Shown here: in pieces, positions 26,273 to 35,652 of the stretch
Layout: every line of letters begins with the position of its first letter
Position numbering within the stretch: position 1 is the stretch's first letter
Assembly (NCBI RefSeq): GCF_028771845.1
Contig: NZ_CP118270.1
Location: 4,774,001 to 4,838,000, forward strand
DNA length: 64,000 nt
From: Paenibacillus marchantiae
GTDB lineage: Bacteria; Bacillota; Bacilli; Paenibacillales; Paenibacillaceae
Direction: 5' to 3'
The notes under the pieces: generated by a model
Database searches by the model: none
What the model saw: the letters and a program-made list of their open reading frames with translations, nothing else
What the model was told of the DNA's origin: nothing
Made by a program: the position numbers and the translations under genes

Positions 26273-27406
26273 TTATTCTTCGATCATAAACCATGGTCCA
26301 GAAGCTTGGATGACACCCCAAAGTTTTTCCGGAAGCTCAAGCTCACTAACCTTGGAAGCCTTTATAGTAGTTTGAATTTCGGACTCTTGTCCACTTTGAA
26401 CTTTTTCAACCCAGTCTGGTTCTGTAATTAACGCGTGTCCGATCACTGCTAGGTTAAGCCCTTTATCTAATCCTTTTGCAACATCATCCGGCGTTACCAT
26501 AGAACCCGCAGCCAGTACGGGAACCCGGCTATTTACATGTTCAACGATCAACTCTAGATACATTTTTTTATCTTGGCTATCGACTGGCTTTGAAGAAAGA
26601 GCATCAGCTAGTGAAGCATGTACATAATCAACACCCGCTTCAATCAGTCGGTCAATCAATACATAAGAGTCCTTCATTCTTAAACCGCCTTCTTGATGTT
26701 CGTCAGGAGAGATTCGGTAGCCCAAAATAAATGGTTCTGTAGCATGGTTTTCGATGACGTTTTTCATTTCCTTAATCACGGCTAGTGAGAAACGTAGGCG
26801 GTTTTCAATTGATCCTCCCCATTGATCCTCACGTCTGTTGAAGAAAGGAGAGAAAAAGTTTTGAAGCAAAAATCCGTGCGCACCATGGATTTCAACGCCA
26901 TCAAACCCTGCTTCAATGGCTCTTCTTGTTGTTTCTCCAAACGCATGAATCACTTCCAATATTTCATCGTGCGAAAGTTCTCTTGGCATAACGGAAGGAG
27001 CAAATCCAGTTGCTTCCGTCTCTACTGCGCTGGAACTAACCACATCCCCATTTGGTGTAAGATCCGGCAGTGCTTTGTTGCCTGCGTGGAAAATTTGAAG
27101 TACCACAGGGGCTCCACCGCTTTTCGCTGCATCCGCCAATTTACGTAAACTTGGGATGAATCTATCGTCATATGCTGCAAATTCATTTGTAAAACCTATT
27201 CCATTAGGTTGGACATGCGTACATCCTGTTATGACTAGACCCACGCTTTTTACTCTTCTTTTGTAATATTTCACTTCATCATCTGAGATGGTGTAATCAT
27301 CATTACTTGCCCAAGTAGTCATAGGCGCCATTACAACTCGATTTCTAAGGGTAATTCCATTTTTGAATGTGAAGGATGCAAACAAATTTTTATAATTTGT
27401 ATTCAT
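26273..27406 (-). CDS. Old Yellow Enzyme-type NADH:flavin oxidoreductase
   Basis: 377-residue FMN enzyme that would reduce activated alkenes or other electrophiles. The ATG at 27406 follows AAAGAGGT. Family marks: RNRVVMAPMTTWAS, GCTHVQPNGIGF, GFDGVEIHGAHGFLLQNFFS, RREDQWGGSIENRLRF, PVLAAGSMVTPDDV and an FMN-phosphate region near LNLAVIGHALITEPDW. It is divergent from a MerR regulator, a common pairing for aldehyde or electrophile defence. Confidence 0.92.
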   Translation of the reverse strand: MNTNYKNLFASFTFKNGITLRNRVVMAPMTTWASNDDYTISDDEVKYYKRRVKSVGLVITGCTHVQPNGIGFTNEFAAYDDRFIPSLRKLADAAKSGGAPVVLQIFHAGNKALPDLTPNGDVVSSSAVETEATGFAPSVMPRELSHDEILEVIHAFGETTRRAIEAGFDGVEIHGAHGFLLQNFFSPFFNRREDQWGGSIENRLRFSLAVIKEMKNVIENHATEPFILGYRISPDEHQEGGLRMKDSYVLIDRLIEAGVDYVHASLADALSSKPVDSQDKKMYLELIVEHVNSRVPVLAAGSMVTPDDVAKGLDKGLNLAVIGHALITEPDWVEKVQSGQESEIQTTIKASKVSELELPEKLWGVIQASGPWFMIEE

Positions 27407-27591
27407 TTTCAAACCTCTTTCTAATTTTTTATAAGCTTTATTAATAGTTGTCTGAACTTAAAGCGTTTATTCTTATTCCAAATTTATCACCAAAAAAACA
27501 TCTATGTTTCTTGTTTGATAACTGCGAAACGAAGAAGGTAATTTCCAGTTGATGGGCGTTCACAACATTGGTAGAATAAAATCATAAAGTA

Positions 27592-27606
27592 TTCGAGTAA
27601 CTCGAA
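27592..27606. promoter_or_regulatory. Palindrome in the MerR/OYE divergent region
   Basis: TTCGAGT-A-ACTCGAA, perfect 7-bp arms, 25 nt before the MerR start. MerR-family operators are palindromes of this size; no convincing -35/-10 pair was identified around it. Confidence 0.45.
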
Positions 27607-27630
27607 GTCAATAGCATGGAGGTGCGAAAT

Positions 27631-28113
27631 TTGAGTCAGACATTACATGAACCAAAATATACGGTAAAAGATGTATCTGAAATAACTGGACTTACAAAAC
27701 ATACGATCCGTTATTATGATGACCAACAATTGATACCTTTCGTTTCAAGAGACGGCAGAAATAATCGTTTATTTTCTGACCATGATCTGGATTGGTTACG
27801 AATGGTGCACTCCTTTCGTATTTCAGGATTGCCAATTTCAGAAGTCAAACATTACATTGCTATGTGTTTGCAAGGTGATAAGACGATTCCTGAAAGGGCT
27901 GAGCTTGTTGCAAAACAAGAAAAACAACTAGAATCGAAGATCTATGAGTACAACCTTCAATTAAAACACATCAAAGAGAAGAAGGCTTACTACAACAGTG
28001 TCTTATCTGGTCAATTGAACGATACCTGGAATCCTGTTAACAGTAACCCAGAATGCGGAGAAAAATATGATATTCCAGAACATATCAAATCAGCATCAAA
28101 AGTTCATGTTTGA
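27631..28113 (+). CDS. MerR family transcriptional regulator
   Basis: 160 residues from the TTG at 27631, preceded by GGAGGTG with 6-nt spacing; the ATG at 27616 overlaps that site. N-terminal MerR HTH: YTVKDVSEITGLTKHTIRYY and DGRNNRLFSDHDLDWL. A coiled dimerisation helix follows (KQEKQLESKIYEYNLQLKHI). It belongs to the short-effector group often controlling reductases, and probably controls the divergent Old Yellow Enzyme. Confidence 0.9.
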   Translation: MSQTLHEPKYTVKDVSEITGLTKHTIRYYDDQQLIPFVSRDGRNNRLFSDHDLDWLRMVHSFRISGLPISEVKHYIAMCLQGDKTIPERAELVAKQEKQLESKIYEYNLQLKHIKEKKAYYNSVLSGQLNDTWNPVNSNPECGEKYDIPEHIKSASKVHV

Positions 28114-28131
28114 CCTTAAATGTGAGTCTAA

Positions 28132-28163
28132 GGCTTCGTGTGCACACGAAGTCATTTTTTTTT
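28132..28163 (+). terminator. Terminator of the MerR gene
   Basis: GGCTTCGTGTGCACACGAAGTC stem followed by nine T. Confidence 0.85.
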
Positions 28164-28183
28164 ATTTGATTGATGGGTATTGT

Positions 28184-28386
28184 ACTAACCTGCCCGTTAG
28201 TTTAATGAATTGAAGGGCAAGATGCCGATTAGATACACGCCTAATCGGCAATAGGAACATGTTCTTGTCCATTCCGGCAATCGGTACAAGTTCTTGTCCT
28301 CAGTAAGGGACAAGAACTTGTACCGATAAATTAAAAAAGCCGCTAAAATAGCGACTTCAATGGGACCATGTTCTTGTCCCTCGACA
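28184..28386 (+). repeat. Dispersed structured repeat, type A, reference full-length copy
   Basis: In order: CTAACCTGCCCGTTAG; TGCCCGT ... AAGGGCA; CGATTAG-atacacgc-CTAATCG stem; box 1 (GTTCTTGTCC, 28261); box 2 (28290) as the left arm of a hairpin whose right arm is GGACAAGAACTTGTACCGAT; AGCCGCTAAAATAGCGACTT stem; GGGACCATGTTCTTGTCCC stem (28370); end CTCGACA. The next 200 bases, to 28591, show no gene. Confidence 0.9.
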
Positions 28387-28591
28387 TCTTTTCAGATTAA
28401 CGGCTTTCAAAAATTCAATTTTTTCACAAATCGATAAGGTCAGTTGCTCTTTCTCAATTTATTAACATTTGGCGCATCCCATCCAACTAGCAAATGGCCA
28501 TTGTAACACCTTATAAGTTTATTGATCTCTCTATACCTGTTAGAGGTATTCCTATTACCAAAGGTTCAACTGCACCTCATGTAACCTTGTA

Positions 28592-29725
28592 TTAGGATAG
28601 CCGATGAATCGACCATACTATATCCGTACTGAATCCAATGGGTAGACCATCAGCTTCGTAATATAACTCGACTTGATCACCTGCCTGCAGCTCTACATCA
28701 CCGGTTAACGTCACCGTCGCACTACCTAGTACAGTTCTCATTGTTAAAATTAACGCTATATTAACGTCAAGGAAAGGCATATAATCTTTTATTAAATCAA
28801 TATTGCCATTCTTCTTTACAGTAAAAACCGGATCAATGCCTCTTCCTATGCTTACACTGATTGGCGCGTCAATCTTATAATTAACAGTTGCATGTATGGA
28901 ATATCTACCAGTGTCCGGTGCCGTAAATATCCCTGTAGCAGGATTAAATGTAGGGCTTCCATAATATGGAGACGCCTCGTTCCAATTCGAAAATAGCGTG
29001 CTACTATTGATTGAGTATGTCGTACCGGTAACAGAAAATCCTTCCGAGGTAAAAGAAGTCCCCGCTGGGCCTGGATCTCCCTGCGGTCCCGCCAGACCTG
29101 CTGGACCTTGTGCTCCTGCTGGCCCTGGATTTCCTTGCGGTCCCATGTGGCCTTGTGGTCCTGCTGGCCCCGAAGCTCCTTGTGCTCCAACTGGTCCAGT
29201 CGCTCCGGTTTCGCCTTTATCTCCCTTGGCTACATCGCCTATAGAATTCTGCGATTCTTCGACAACCGATTGCAAAGTACTAATGATTATGGATTTATGG
29301 GTGGGATTCCATACTACTTTTGCTCCGAATAGTTCCGCAATAAAACGTACTGGTACCATAACCCGGTTCTGAATGATCTTAGCAGGTTGATCGAGTACCA
29401 CCTTCTCCTCTACATCACCGATTTTAACGCTGGCAGTCGGGTTTCTAATAATTAGAACACCCAATGCATCTCCTTTAAAAACCGTTATGGTTTGTGTAGA
29501 ACTATTCCAGTTAAGAGACACACCGAGCGATTCTTCAAGGACCCTTAAAGGAATAAGTGTGGTTCCTTTATGGACAACGGGTTTAACGTCACTCTGGACT
29601 ACACTATCATTAACAATAATAGAGATCTCATCTATTTGGCCAACTGGAGCCGCCTGAGCAGCAGAAACCACAAACAACGTCATTACAAGCACAAATACAA
29701 TAGATAATTTCAATCTTCTTATCAC
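28592..29725 (-). CDS. Collagen-like surface protein with copper-amine-oxidase stalk domain
   Basis: 377 residues. Signal peptide at 1-25 (LSIVFVLVMTLFVVSAAQA). The stalk domain at about 30-150 has VHKGTTLIPLRVLEESLG and IQNRVMVPVRFIAELFGA. Then about 19 Gly-X-Y triplets (GDKGETGATGPVGAQGASGP onward, about 165-225) should form a collagen-like triple helix. The C-terminal region (about 230-377) resembles the C1q/TNF-like heads of exosporium or phage collagen proteins (NPATGIFTAPDTGRYSIHA). Probably a surface filament. It has no SLH motif of its own. Confidence 0.85.
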   Translation of the reverse strand: MIRRLKLSIVFVLVMTLFVVSAAQAAPVGQIDEISIIVNDSVVQSDVKPVVHKGTTLIPLRVLEESLGVSLNWNSSTQTITVFKGDALGVLIIRNPTASVKIGDVEEKVVLDQPAKIIQNRVMVPVRFIAELFGAKVVWNPTHKSIIISTLQSVVEESQNSIGDVAKGDKGETGATGPVGAQGASGPAGPQGHMGPQGNPGPAGAQGPAGLAGPQGDPGPAGTSFTSEGFSVTGTTYSINSSTLFSNWNEASPYYGSPTFNPATGIFTAPDTGRYSIHATVNYKIDAPISVSIGRGIDPVFTVKKNGNIDLIKDYMPFLDVNIALILTMRTVLGSATVTLTGDVELQAGDQVELYYEADGLPIGFSTDIVWSIHRLS

Positions 29726-29807
29726 TTAACTTTCCCCCATATTAATGAATTTTTATCCCTTAATCCCGGTTGCGATCATCTGCAGAATTCGAGCCCTGCG
29801 ATTTCAA

Positions 29808-30005
29808 CTAAAGCTCCAAACAACGGATAGAACGTTCCTCATTATCTTCGAGCAACAAAAGAATCCTATCATTCCCCACGTAGACATTGTAGACAAAATT
29901 ATAGAAGTTGTAGTCATACGAAAGTAGTACGCTGCCCTGAAAAAACGATCGTTCGGGTATACGCCGTATATAGGGTTTGAATAAATTCAAAATTATGAGA
30001 CTCAC
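29808..30005 (-). other. Possible gene fragment, unknown
   Basis: A 65-codon frame ending SVLLSYDYNFYNFVYNVYVG and RILLLLEDNEERSIRCLEL has protein-like composition but no ribosome site or known family. It may be the end of a lost gene, or chance. Confidence 0.25.
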
Positions 30006-30012
30006 TACTCAG

Positions 30013-30053
30013 ACTTAGATATACAACTAATAGGCAATCGGATAAAACAAGTG
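30013..30053 (+). repeat. Type A repeat remnant left of the LLM fragment
   Basis: TTAGATATACAACTAATAGG then CAATCGGATAAAACA matches the middle of type A joined to its return-arm sequence, the core having been lost. It forms the left border of the monooxygenase fragment. Confidence 0.5.
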
Positions 30054-30290
30054 ACTCATTCAATCGGGCTTACTGCTACTTCCTATGCAGATCCATTTAC
30101 CGTTGCCCGACAGATGGCTTCTCTAGATAAAATTAGTAAAGGACGTGCATGATGGAATGCCATCACTTCGAATCCGGGAGGATTAGCAAATTATAGCCGC
30201 ATCCATCTTTCAAAAGCAGATTTGTATCCTATGAAAAAAGAGTTTACAGAGATTGTTGAAGGCCTATGGAATTTCTATGAGGATGATTGA
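30054..30290 (+). pseudogene. LLM-type flavin monooxygenase fragment (NtaA/SnaA-like)
   Basis: THSIGLTATSYADPFTVARQ, MASLDKISKGRA, a TGA stop, WNAITSNPGG, then ADLYPMKKEFTEIVEGLWN. This is the core of nitrilotriacetate-monooxygenase-like enzymes; the usual GRAGWN is broken by the stop. Both ends are cut at repeats (30053 and 30294). Confidence 0.75.
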
Positions 30291-30293
30291 AAT

Positions 30294-30494
30294 GTGGCTT
30301 TTATATCGCCACCTAACTTCCATCATAATGCTGTTTAGATAACTACCTAATCCGAAATGACACAATGTTCTTGTCCTTTTCGGCAAAGGAACCAAGATCT
30401 TGTCCTCAACTTTGGACAAGATCTTGGTTCCATAAAACAAAGAAGCCGCTATGATAGCGACTTTGAATGGAACAATGTTCTTGTCCCGCGACAC
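30294..30494 (+). repeat. Dispersed structured repeat, type B, full length
   Basis: TGGCTTTTATATCGCCACC, CTAATCCGAAATGACACA, box at 30367, hairpin GGAACCAAGATCTTGTCC / GGACAAGATCTTGGTTCC, AAGCCGCTATGATAGCGACTT stem, box at 30477, end CCCGCGACA. It shares overall architecture with type A. The change to AAGATCTTG occurs in both hairpin arms, so base pairing has been maintained. Confidence 0.88.
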
Positions 30495-30731
30495 TGCCTC
30501 ACGTACTGGTTCAATCTCAAAAGCACGCATCAATAGTAGAGCCATGTGCTGGCGCTTGATGCTTTCATTGGGATGAAAAGAACCGTCTGGATATCCTGTA
30601 ATCATCCCTTGACTTGCTAATTCCTCAAACATTTCTTTTGCCCAATGTCCTGAAATATCGTCAAAAGTTACAACGGGTAGTTCAGATTGTGGCTTAAGAT
30701 GACCTCCTATCACTTGACTCCATCTAGACAT
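30495..30731 (-). pseudogene. SLH-domain protein fragment cut by a repeat
   Basis: FDDISGHWAKEMFEELASQG, MITGYPDGSFHPNESIKRQH and MALLLMRAFEIEPVREAV form one complete SLH module. The frame then enters the type B repeat (SRDKNIVPFKV) and stays open to 30264. A start (MSRWSQVIGGHL) exists at 30731, but no signal peptide. Confidence 0.7.
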
Positions 30732-30929
30732 TATAGTCTCATCACAGGATATTTAAGTCCTACTAAAGTAGTACACCATAAAAGTTTGATACATAAATTA
30801 ATCGGACCCATTTTTGTGCATTTCTAAGACTTCTTCCTTTCTACAATATGGAATGACCAAAGAACTCGAGTTGTCGTCTGTTTGAAAACAAACAAAGAAA
30901 CGGCCCTTTCAGGCTCGCTTCCTTGTTTG

Positions 30930-33900
30930 TCACTCTATTAATTTCAACTCTCTAGCACGTACGACAGCTTGTCCCCGCCGTTTTACACCCAACTTGCCGT
31001 ATATTCTAGAACTATGTGTCTTGACCGTCGTCTCTGCTATACCAAAGAGATTAGCAATCTCCCTGTTCGACAAGCCTTTTGCAATCGCTTTAATAATTTC
31101 CGTTTCTCGTTCAGTCAGCGGTTCAGTCAGCCCCGGTTGTATGAGACAAGGCACCACGGACAAAGCGTTACTGTCAAAAGCCTTCGGGAATGTTGTATCC
31201 GCAGTTTCGTCTTCCAGCATCTTGAGATAAATGATCCGTGTCGCAATAAGCTCCATCATCTGAACATCCCTCTTTGTAAACACACCCGACATCTGTCGAT
31301 TTTCCAAGTATAGTAGATAGGAAGCTTGTTTTCCCGGAACATCGATTGACATGCACAGAATCGACCTCTGTTTTTTTGCTGCAATATAAGCATCCCTCAC
31401 CCAAAAACTCTGAAGCGCGTCATGCAGAATTAGCGGTTGCGCCGTCATCGCTGTATGACGTAAGACGCTCTCCGCATACAGGTCGGCTTCTTTTTCCTTA
31501 TCAGTCCAGTAAGAAGAGTTAGCTTCAATAATGAACTCATTATTTTGACGCTTCAACAACAGACCACGCTCTGCTCCGGTTTGTCTTAGAGCCGTTTTTA
31601 AGAGATTTAACCTCCAGTCTGCCTTACTCGTCTGTGCTAACCCATTGATGATTCGTTGTAAAAGCTCGAATTGCTCTTCGCTCTTCGAGCCTTCACCTAT
31701 CTTGGGGCCGTTCTGCCAAGCTACCTCTGTGATGGTTTGAGTCATATGTGCTCGCTCCTGTAATACTGGACCCTCATAACGTTTGTAAACCGGGTCCAGC
31801 AATTCAGCGTGTCTGCTTCTAATTTGAGTTACTTTGGAGGTGATTCCCCATTCGGCGTATGCCGCACAAGCATCCATCATCGTAATTGCCGCTCCGGATC
31901 GGCTAAGCAGATCATCTTGATAACATACAGCAAGCCGTTCGCAAGCAATGGCTTCGAGCAATACGTATTTTTCTGTTCTCGCTCGCTTAATTGCAGCCGT
32001 ATATTGATTCATGGCGCCAAACGAATTCCCTGCAATTCGTTCACTTTCTGCTTTGATTAGCAAATATGCGGAGGACTTACTGTCTAGAAATCCTCGCCAA
32101 CTCTTCATCAATCGCAATTGCGCGCGTATGGTCTTCCGAATCCGCTTACGATCCTCCCTATTCGTCTCAAAATAAAATCCAGCTAATGCCAAACTCTCGT
32201 AAACACGTTGTTTACGAACTCGCATCCAATCCAAATGAAATTCGTTTACCCTTCCTCGTTGCGACCAATACAGCGCTTCCCTGTACCTGCCCGACAGCAA
32301 CGCCACCTCAAGCCGACAACCGCAACTATAGTTGTCTTCGCCCCGGTGATCCAACTCACTGTCAGTCGACACCAGTGGAATAGAAACAAAACTGTCGATC
32401 AAAGAATCGTCTTGCAGCACTGCTGTGTAACTACTCGTCAGCAGCATCATTTCCAGTATCTTGTCGTCGGCAATCTGTCGCATGTTCTCCTCAAAGTATC
32501 GGAGCAATTCATTTATGACATATGCATTCCCATGATTACCCATAACACAAAAAATTAAGGCAGAATTAGCAAAGTCATGATCGCCTGCTTCCATCCCTTG
32601 ACGCATCGCATTGAACAAGACAACAGAAGATTCCAAAGGACTGTCCATTTGCTTGATCATTCCGCTCAGAAAAGTAAAAACATGCTTTTTCCTCAATGTA
32701 GAGGTGTTCGCAATTTGCAGAAACACCCCCTCAGCAATCGAAGTCGCTCGAGCAAAGCTCGGAAATGTCCTTTGCACAATCAGCTCATATCCTCCGATCA
32801 TTGATGCTAACGACTCATTCACCCCTTTATGCAACCCATAACGAATAAATGGGGCATACAATTCCAGTAGCGATCGTGCATCGTGTGTAAGTAATGGAAG
32901 AAACAACAGCTCCATTAAATGGCATAATTCCTCATAATCCTCGTCAAGTGGGTTGGACAGCAGAAGGTGCTTCTCCCGTTTTCGATGTAAGAGGACCGCG
33001 GTCGAGGCCATTTCCTTGGCGATAGACAACAGGGAACTCTTCTTCCCAAGCTTCCAGCCGTACGAGCCTAGCGCCTCCATTCCAAATTGAACCGCAGTCT
33101 CATTGTCCACGAATGCATGAAATTGTATCAAAGGTGCCCAGATTTTGAGTCGCTCCGATCGGCTCAGTCGATCGCTGCTTTGGTTCAAGTCCACCAACAG
33201 TTCTTTCGCCCGTGCGCTATTGCCACCCATATACTCCGTCCAAGCTAATACCAACTGCAACTCGACATCGAGTATACCTGGTACTTCCGCCTTGCATATT
33301 GCCAGCAGATGAAGCCCATTTTCTGCATAATACTTCCCTTTTGCATAGCGCGCCGCTGCCAACGCCTCTTGTCCCGCTTGAAGATTGTACTCAATCAATT
33401 GCTTCGTTTCTTGGTCTGATAATGACGAAGCTGCCAAGTTCAGATGATCAATCGCTGTTCTTGACAGGTCATCGTGTGACTCCTGAGTGCGATCCAGTAG
33501 GAACCGTCCAATTACCCGGTGTCGGTGGATATTGCGTCCTGAATCGAAAGCATATACCATTCGGTGAATGAATTCATGGGCAAACACATAGATCAAATCC
33601 TGTTCATCTTCTTGCTCTGCTTCGTCTTCCCGATAAATAAACCCTTCAGCTTCCGCCTCTTGAAGATTAAGGAATACCATATCCACTGATATGCCGCACA
33701 CTTCGGCCAAGAGTGTTAACTGAAATACCGGACCAATTGCGGCAGCCATAGCCAAGAACTCCTTACGATCTTCCTTGAGCTTGGAGAAGCCTACCTCCAG
33801 CAAACGCAGATGTTCTTTCGATCTGCTTAGTTGCCGGGTTATTTCAGAGTCCCATACCCACTGACGTCGTCTTTCATCAAAACGTAGTCTGTTCTCCTTT

Positions 33901-35330
33901 ATCCATCCCTCCAGCAAGAGACGAACCGAGCCAGGATTACCACCTGTCTGATCGTGGACAGACCGCGCCAGAAGTTGAATGCGACCGGATTTCTCATATA
34001 GAGCATCAGAGATCAGCTGCCTCACATCCTCATAAGCCAGCGGTGGCAGAGTCACTTGTTCCTCTGGATTGGCACGGCATCTATAGGTTAACCAAGCCAG
34101 CAAATCCTCTTGATCAAAATTCGCTACATCCCCCGTGGAAGTGATCAACTCCTCCGTACGATAAGCCCCTATTAGGAATAACCCATGCGCTTTTTGTGAT
34201 AATGCAAGTTCACGAATTACCTCTTGTGTACCATTGTCGACCCACTGCAGATTGTCCATAAATAAAACAAACGGTGGCTTGCATTCAGCCATACAACAGA
34301 TCAAGTCGGGCAGAAGTTCTTCAAACCGTTCCCAGACCTTCGCATCGTCCGAGATATGTGCTACCTTCGCATCGTTGTCGAACAACAGCTTGGCCTCAGG
34401 CCAGCAGGATACGATTACCTGCATTTCTGGACCGAAACCGGCTTGTAGTTTGGCTTTCAGACGTGTAATGATTTCAATCGGCTCACTCCACAGTTGATAG
34501 ACCCATTCCCGCATTCCCTGAAGGATCGGCCCACATCGAATATTTTTTTGGGAAAGTTCCACTTTCATAGCGATCATCCGGCCACCATGTCGAACGACGT
34601 TTTGTTCGATTCTATGGACAAGCGCCGTTTTACCCGTTCCTTCTTTGCCTATCACCCAACGAAAGGCATTCATTCCTTGAAAAGCCTGCTCCAGCCCAGC
34701 CTCCATTTGCACCACTTCGGCACTACGTCCATACCACGATTCGGATAGGGAAAGCGTACGGATTTTATCTAAACGTCCCACTTCCAATGGCTTAAACGCT
34801 CCATCGTTATCCATCATCATATTCTGATACAATTTCAGATCTTCAAGCACCCCATATATACTCTGATAACGCTCCACCTGTGATTTGGCAAGTAATTTCA
34901 TCAGTATAGCTTGCAGTGTTTCGTCTAAACTCGGTCGAATATCGGATAAAGATTGAGGTACCTTGCGGGTATGTACGGTACTCCAGTCTTCATCATTGTC
35001 AGCATGAAAAGGCAAATGTCCGGTTAACAACTCATAGAGAATAACCCCTAATGCGTAAAGATCACTGCGTTCATTCGGCACCAGATTGAATCGTGCAAAT
35101 TGCTCGGGAGAACGATAAGCTGCATGACTTTCCGTATGCCAGGATACTTGAGCTGTTTTCCCCTCCCACTGTACGCTGATATGGTCAGGGCTAAGGTATC
35201 CAATTATCCTATTCCGCTCGTGTTCACGATGCACCATTTCTGCAAGTATAATAGACAGTTCAATGAACACCGTCAACTCTAAAGGGGACTGCGTTATGTA
35301 CTCTCTTAAAATCTTAATAATGATGCACAC
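30930..35330 (-). CDS. Large LuxR-type regulator: kinase-like remnant, AAA ATPase, TPR-like, GAF-like and HTH domains
   Basis: 1466 residues. Residues 40-170 resemble a protein-kinase C-lobe (GYLSPDHISVQ in place of HRDLKPxN, AYRSPEQF, SDLYALGVILYELLTG), but the N-lobe, HRD and DFG residues are absent, so it should be inactive. Walker A GKEGTGKT at 228-235 and Walker B PFVLFMDNLQWVD near 353-365 mark a STAND-type ATPase. A long helical repeat region follows, then a GAF-like domain (about 1190-1370) and a C-terminal LuxR HTH (LTERETEIIKAIAKGLSNRE; TTVKTHSSRIYGKLGV). It acts as a signal-integrating transcription factor; the targets are unknown. The GTG start at 35330 is weak and has a stop just upstream, so the N-terminus may be eroded. 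Confidence 0.82.
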   Translation of the reverse strand: MCIIIKILREYITQSPLELTVFIELSIILAEMVHREHERNRIIGYLSPDHISVQWEGKTAQVSWHTESHAAYRSPEQFARFNLVPNERSDLYALGVILYELLTGHLPFHADNDEDWSTVHTRKVPQSLSDIRPSLDETLQAILMKLLAKSQVERYQSIYGVLEDLKLYQNMMMDNDGAFKPLEVGRLDKIRTLSLSESWYGRSAEVVQMEAGLEQAFQGMNAFRWVIGKEGTGKTALVHRIEQNVVRHGGRMIAMKVELSQKNIRCGPILQGMREWVYQLWSEPIEIITRLKAKLQAGFGPEMQVIVSCWPEAKLLFDNDAKVAHISDDAKVWERFEELLPDLICCMAECKPPFVLFMDNLQWVDNGTQEVIRELALSQKAHGLFLIGAYRTEELITSTGDVANFDQEDLLAWLTYRCRANPEEQVTLPPLAYEDVRQLISDALYEKSGRIQLLARSVHDQTGGNPGSVRLLLEGWIKENRLRFDERRRQWVWDSEITRQLSRSKEHLRLLEVGFSKLKEDRKEFLAMAAAIGPVFQLTLLAEVCGISVDMVFLNLQEAEAEGFIYREDEAEQEDEQDLIYVFAHEFIHRMVYAFDSGRNIHRHRVIGRFLLDRTQESHDDLSRTAIDHLNLAASSLSDQETKQLIEYNLQAGQEALAAARYAKGKYYAENGLHLLAICKAEVPGILDVELQLVLAWTEYMGGNSARAKELLVDLNQSSDRLSRSERLKIWAPLIQFHAFVDNETAVQFGMEALGSYGWKLGKKSSLLSIAKEMASTAVLLHRKREKHLLLSNPLDEDYEELCHLMELLFLPLLTHDARSLLELYAPFIRYGLHKGVNESLASMIGGYELIVQRTFPSFARATSIAEGVFLQIANTSTLRKKHVFTFLSGMIKQMDSPLESSVVLFNAMRQGMEAGDHDFANSALIFCVMGNHGNAYVINELLRYFEENMRQIADDKILEMMLLTSSYTAVLQDDSLIDSFVSIPLVSTDSELDHRGEDNYSCGCRLEVALLSGRYREALYWSQRGRVNEFHLDWMRVRKQRVYESLALAGFYFETNREDRKRIRKTIRAQLRLMKSWRGFLDSKSSAYLLIKAESERIAGNSFGAMNQYTAAIKRARTEKYVLLEAIACERLAVCYQDDLLSRSGAAITMMDACAAYAEWGITSKVTQIRSRHAELLDPVYKRYEGPVLQERAHMTQTITEVAWQNGPKIGEGSKSEEQFELLQRIINGLAQTSKADWRLNLLKTALRQTGAERGLLLKRQNNEFIIEANSSYWTDKEKEADLYAESVLRHTAMTAQPLILHDALQSFWVRDAYIAAKKQRSILCMSIDVPGKQASYLLYLENRQMSGVFTKRDVQMMELIATRIIYLKMLEDETADTTFPKAFDSNALSVVPCLIQPGLTEPLTERETEIIKAIAKGLSNREIANLFGIAETTVKTHSSRIYGKLGVKRRGQAVVRARELKLIE

Positions 35331-35620
35331 CTATCTGAGTTATATTTGCGTTTCGTGAAAAGGATATTTTTGAATTTAATAATAATTTCGGCTGGATGAG
35401 ATCGATTTATAAACCTAAAATAATCTTAATCCATGATGCATTTAGAGTCTAGCCACCGATATATATGCTATATATTTGCGAATGGCAAATGGTGGAATAA
35501 ATAACCGCAAATATAAGTCGTTTTTTTCCTCTACGCATATATGCAGAAATAGAGATGAGCTGCGGCTTAAGAATAGCTGTCTCTATAAATTAAATCATCT
35601 TGTACAGAATGAAAAAATAA
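35331..35620. other. Intergenic stretch without a recognised gene
   Basis: AT-rich, with stops in all frames; no motif found. It would hold the promoter of the large regulator gene. Confidence 0.4.
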
Positions 35621-35642
35621 AGAGCACCTGATTAGGTGCTCT
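35621..35642 (-). terminator. Terminator after the SLH fragment
   Basis: AGAGCACCT-gatt-AGGTGCTCT, followed on the minus strand by TTTATTTTTT. Confidence 0.8.
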
Positions 35643-35652
35643 CTAGTAACCA

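Noticed and set aside
12843..30494. CRISPR array
   Set aside because: Repeats are long, irregularly spaced by kilobases and contain hairpins of differing length; no cas genes.
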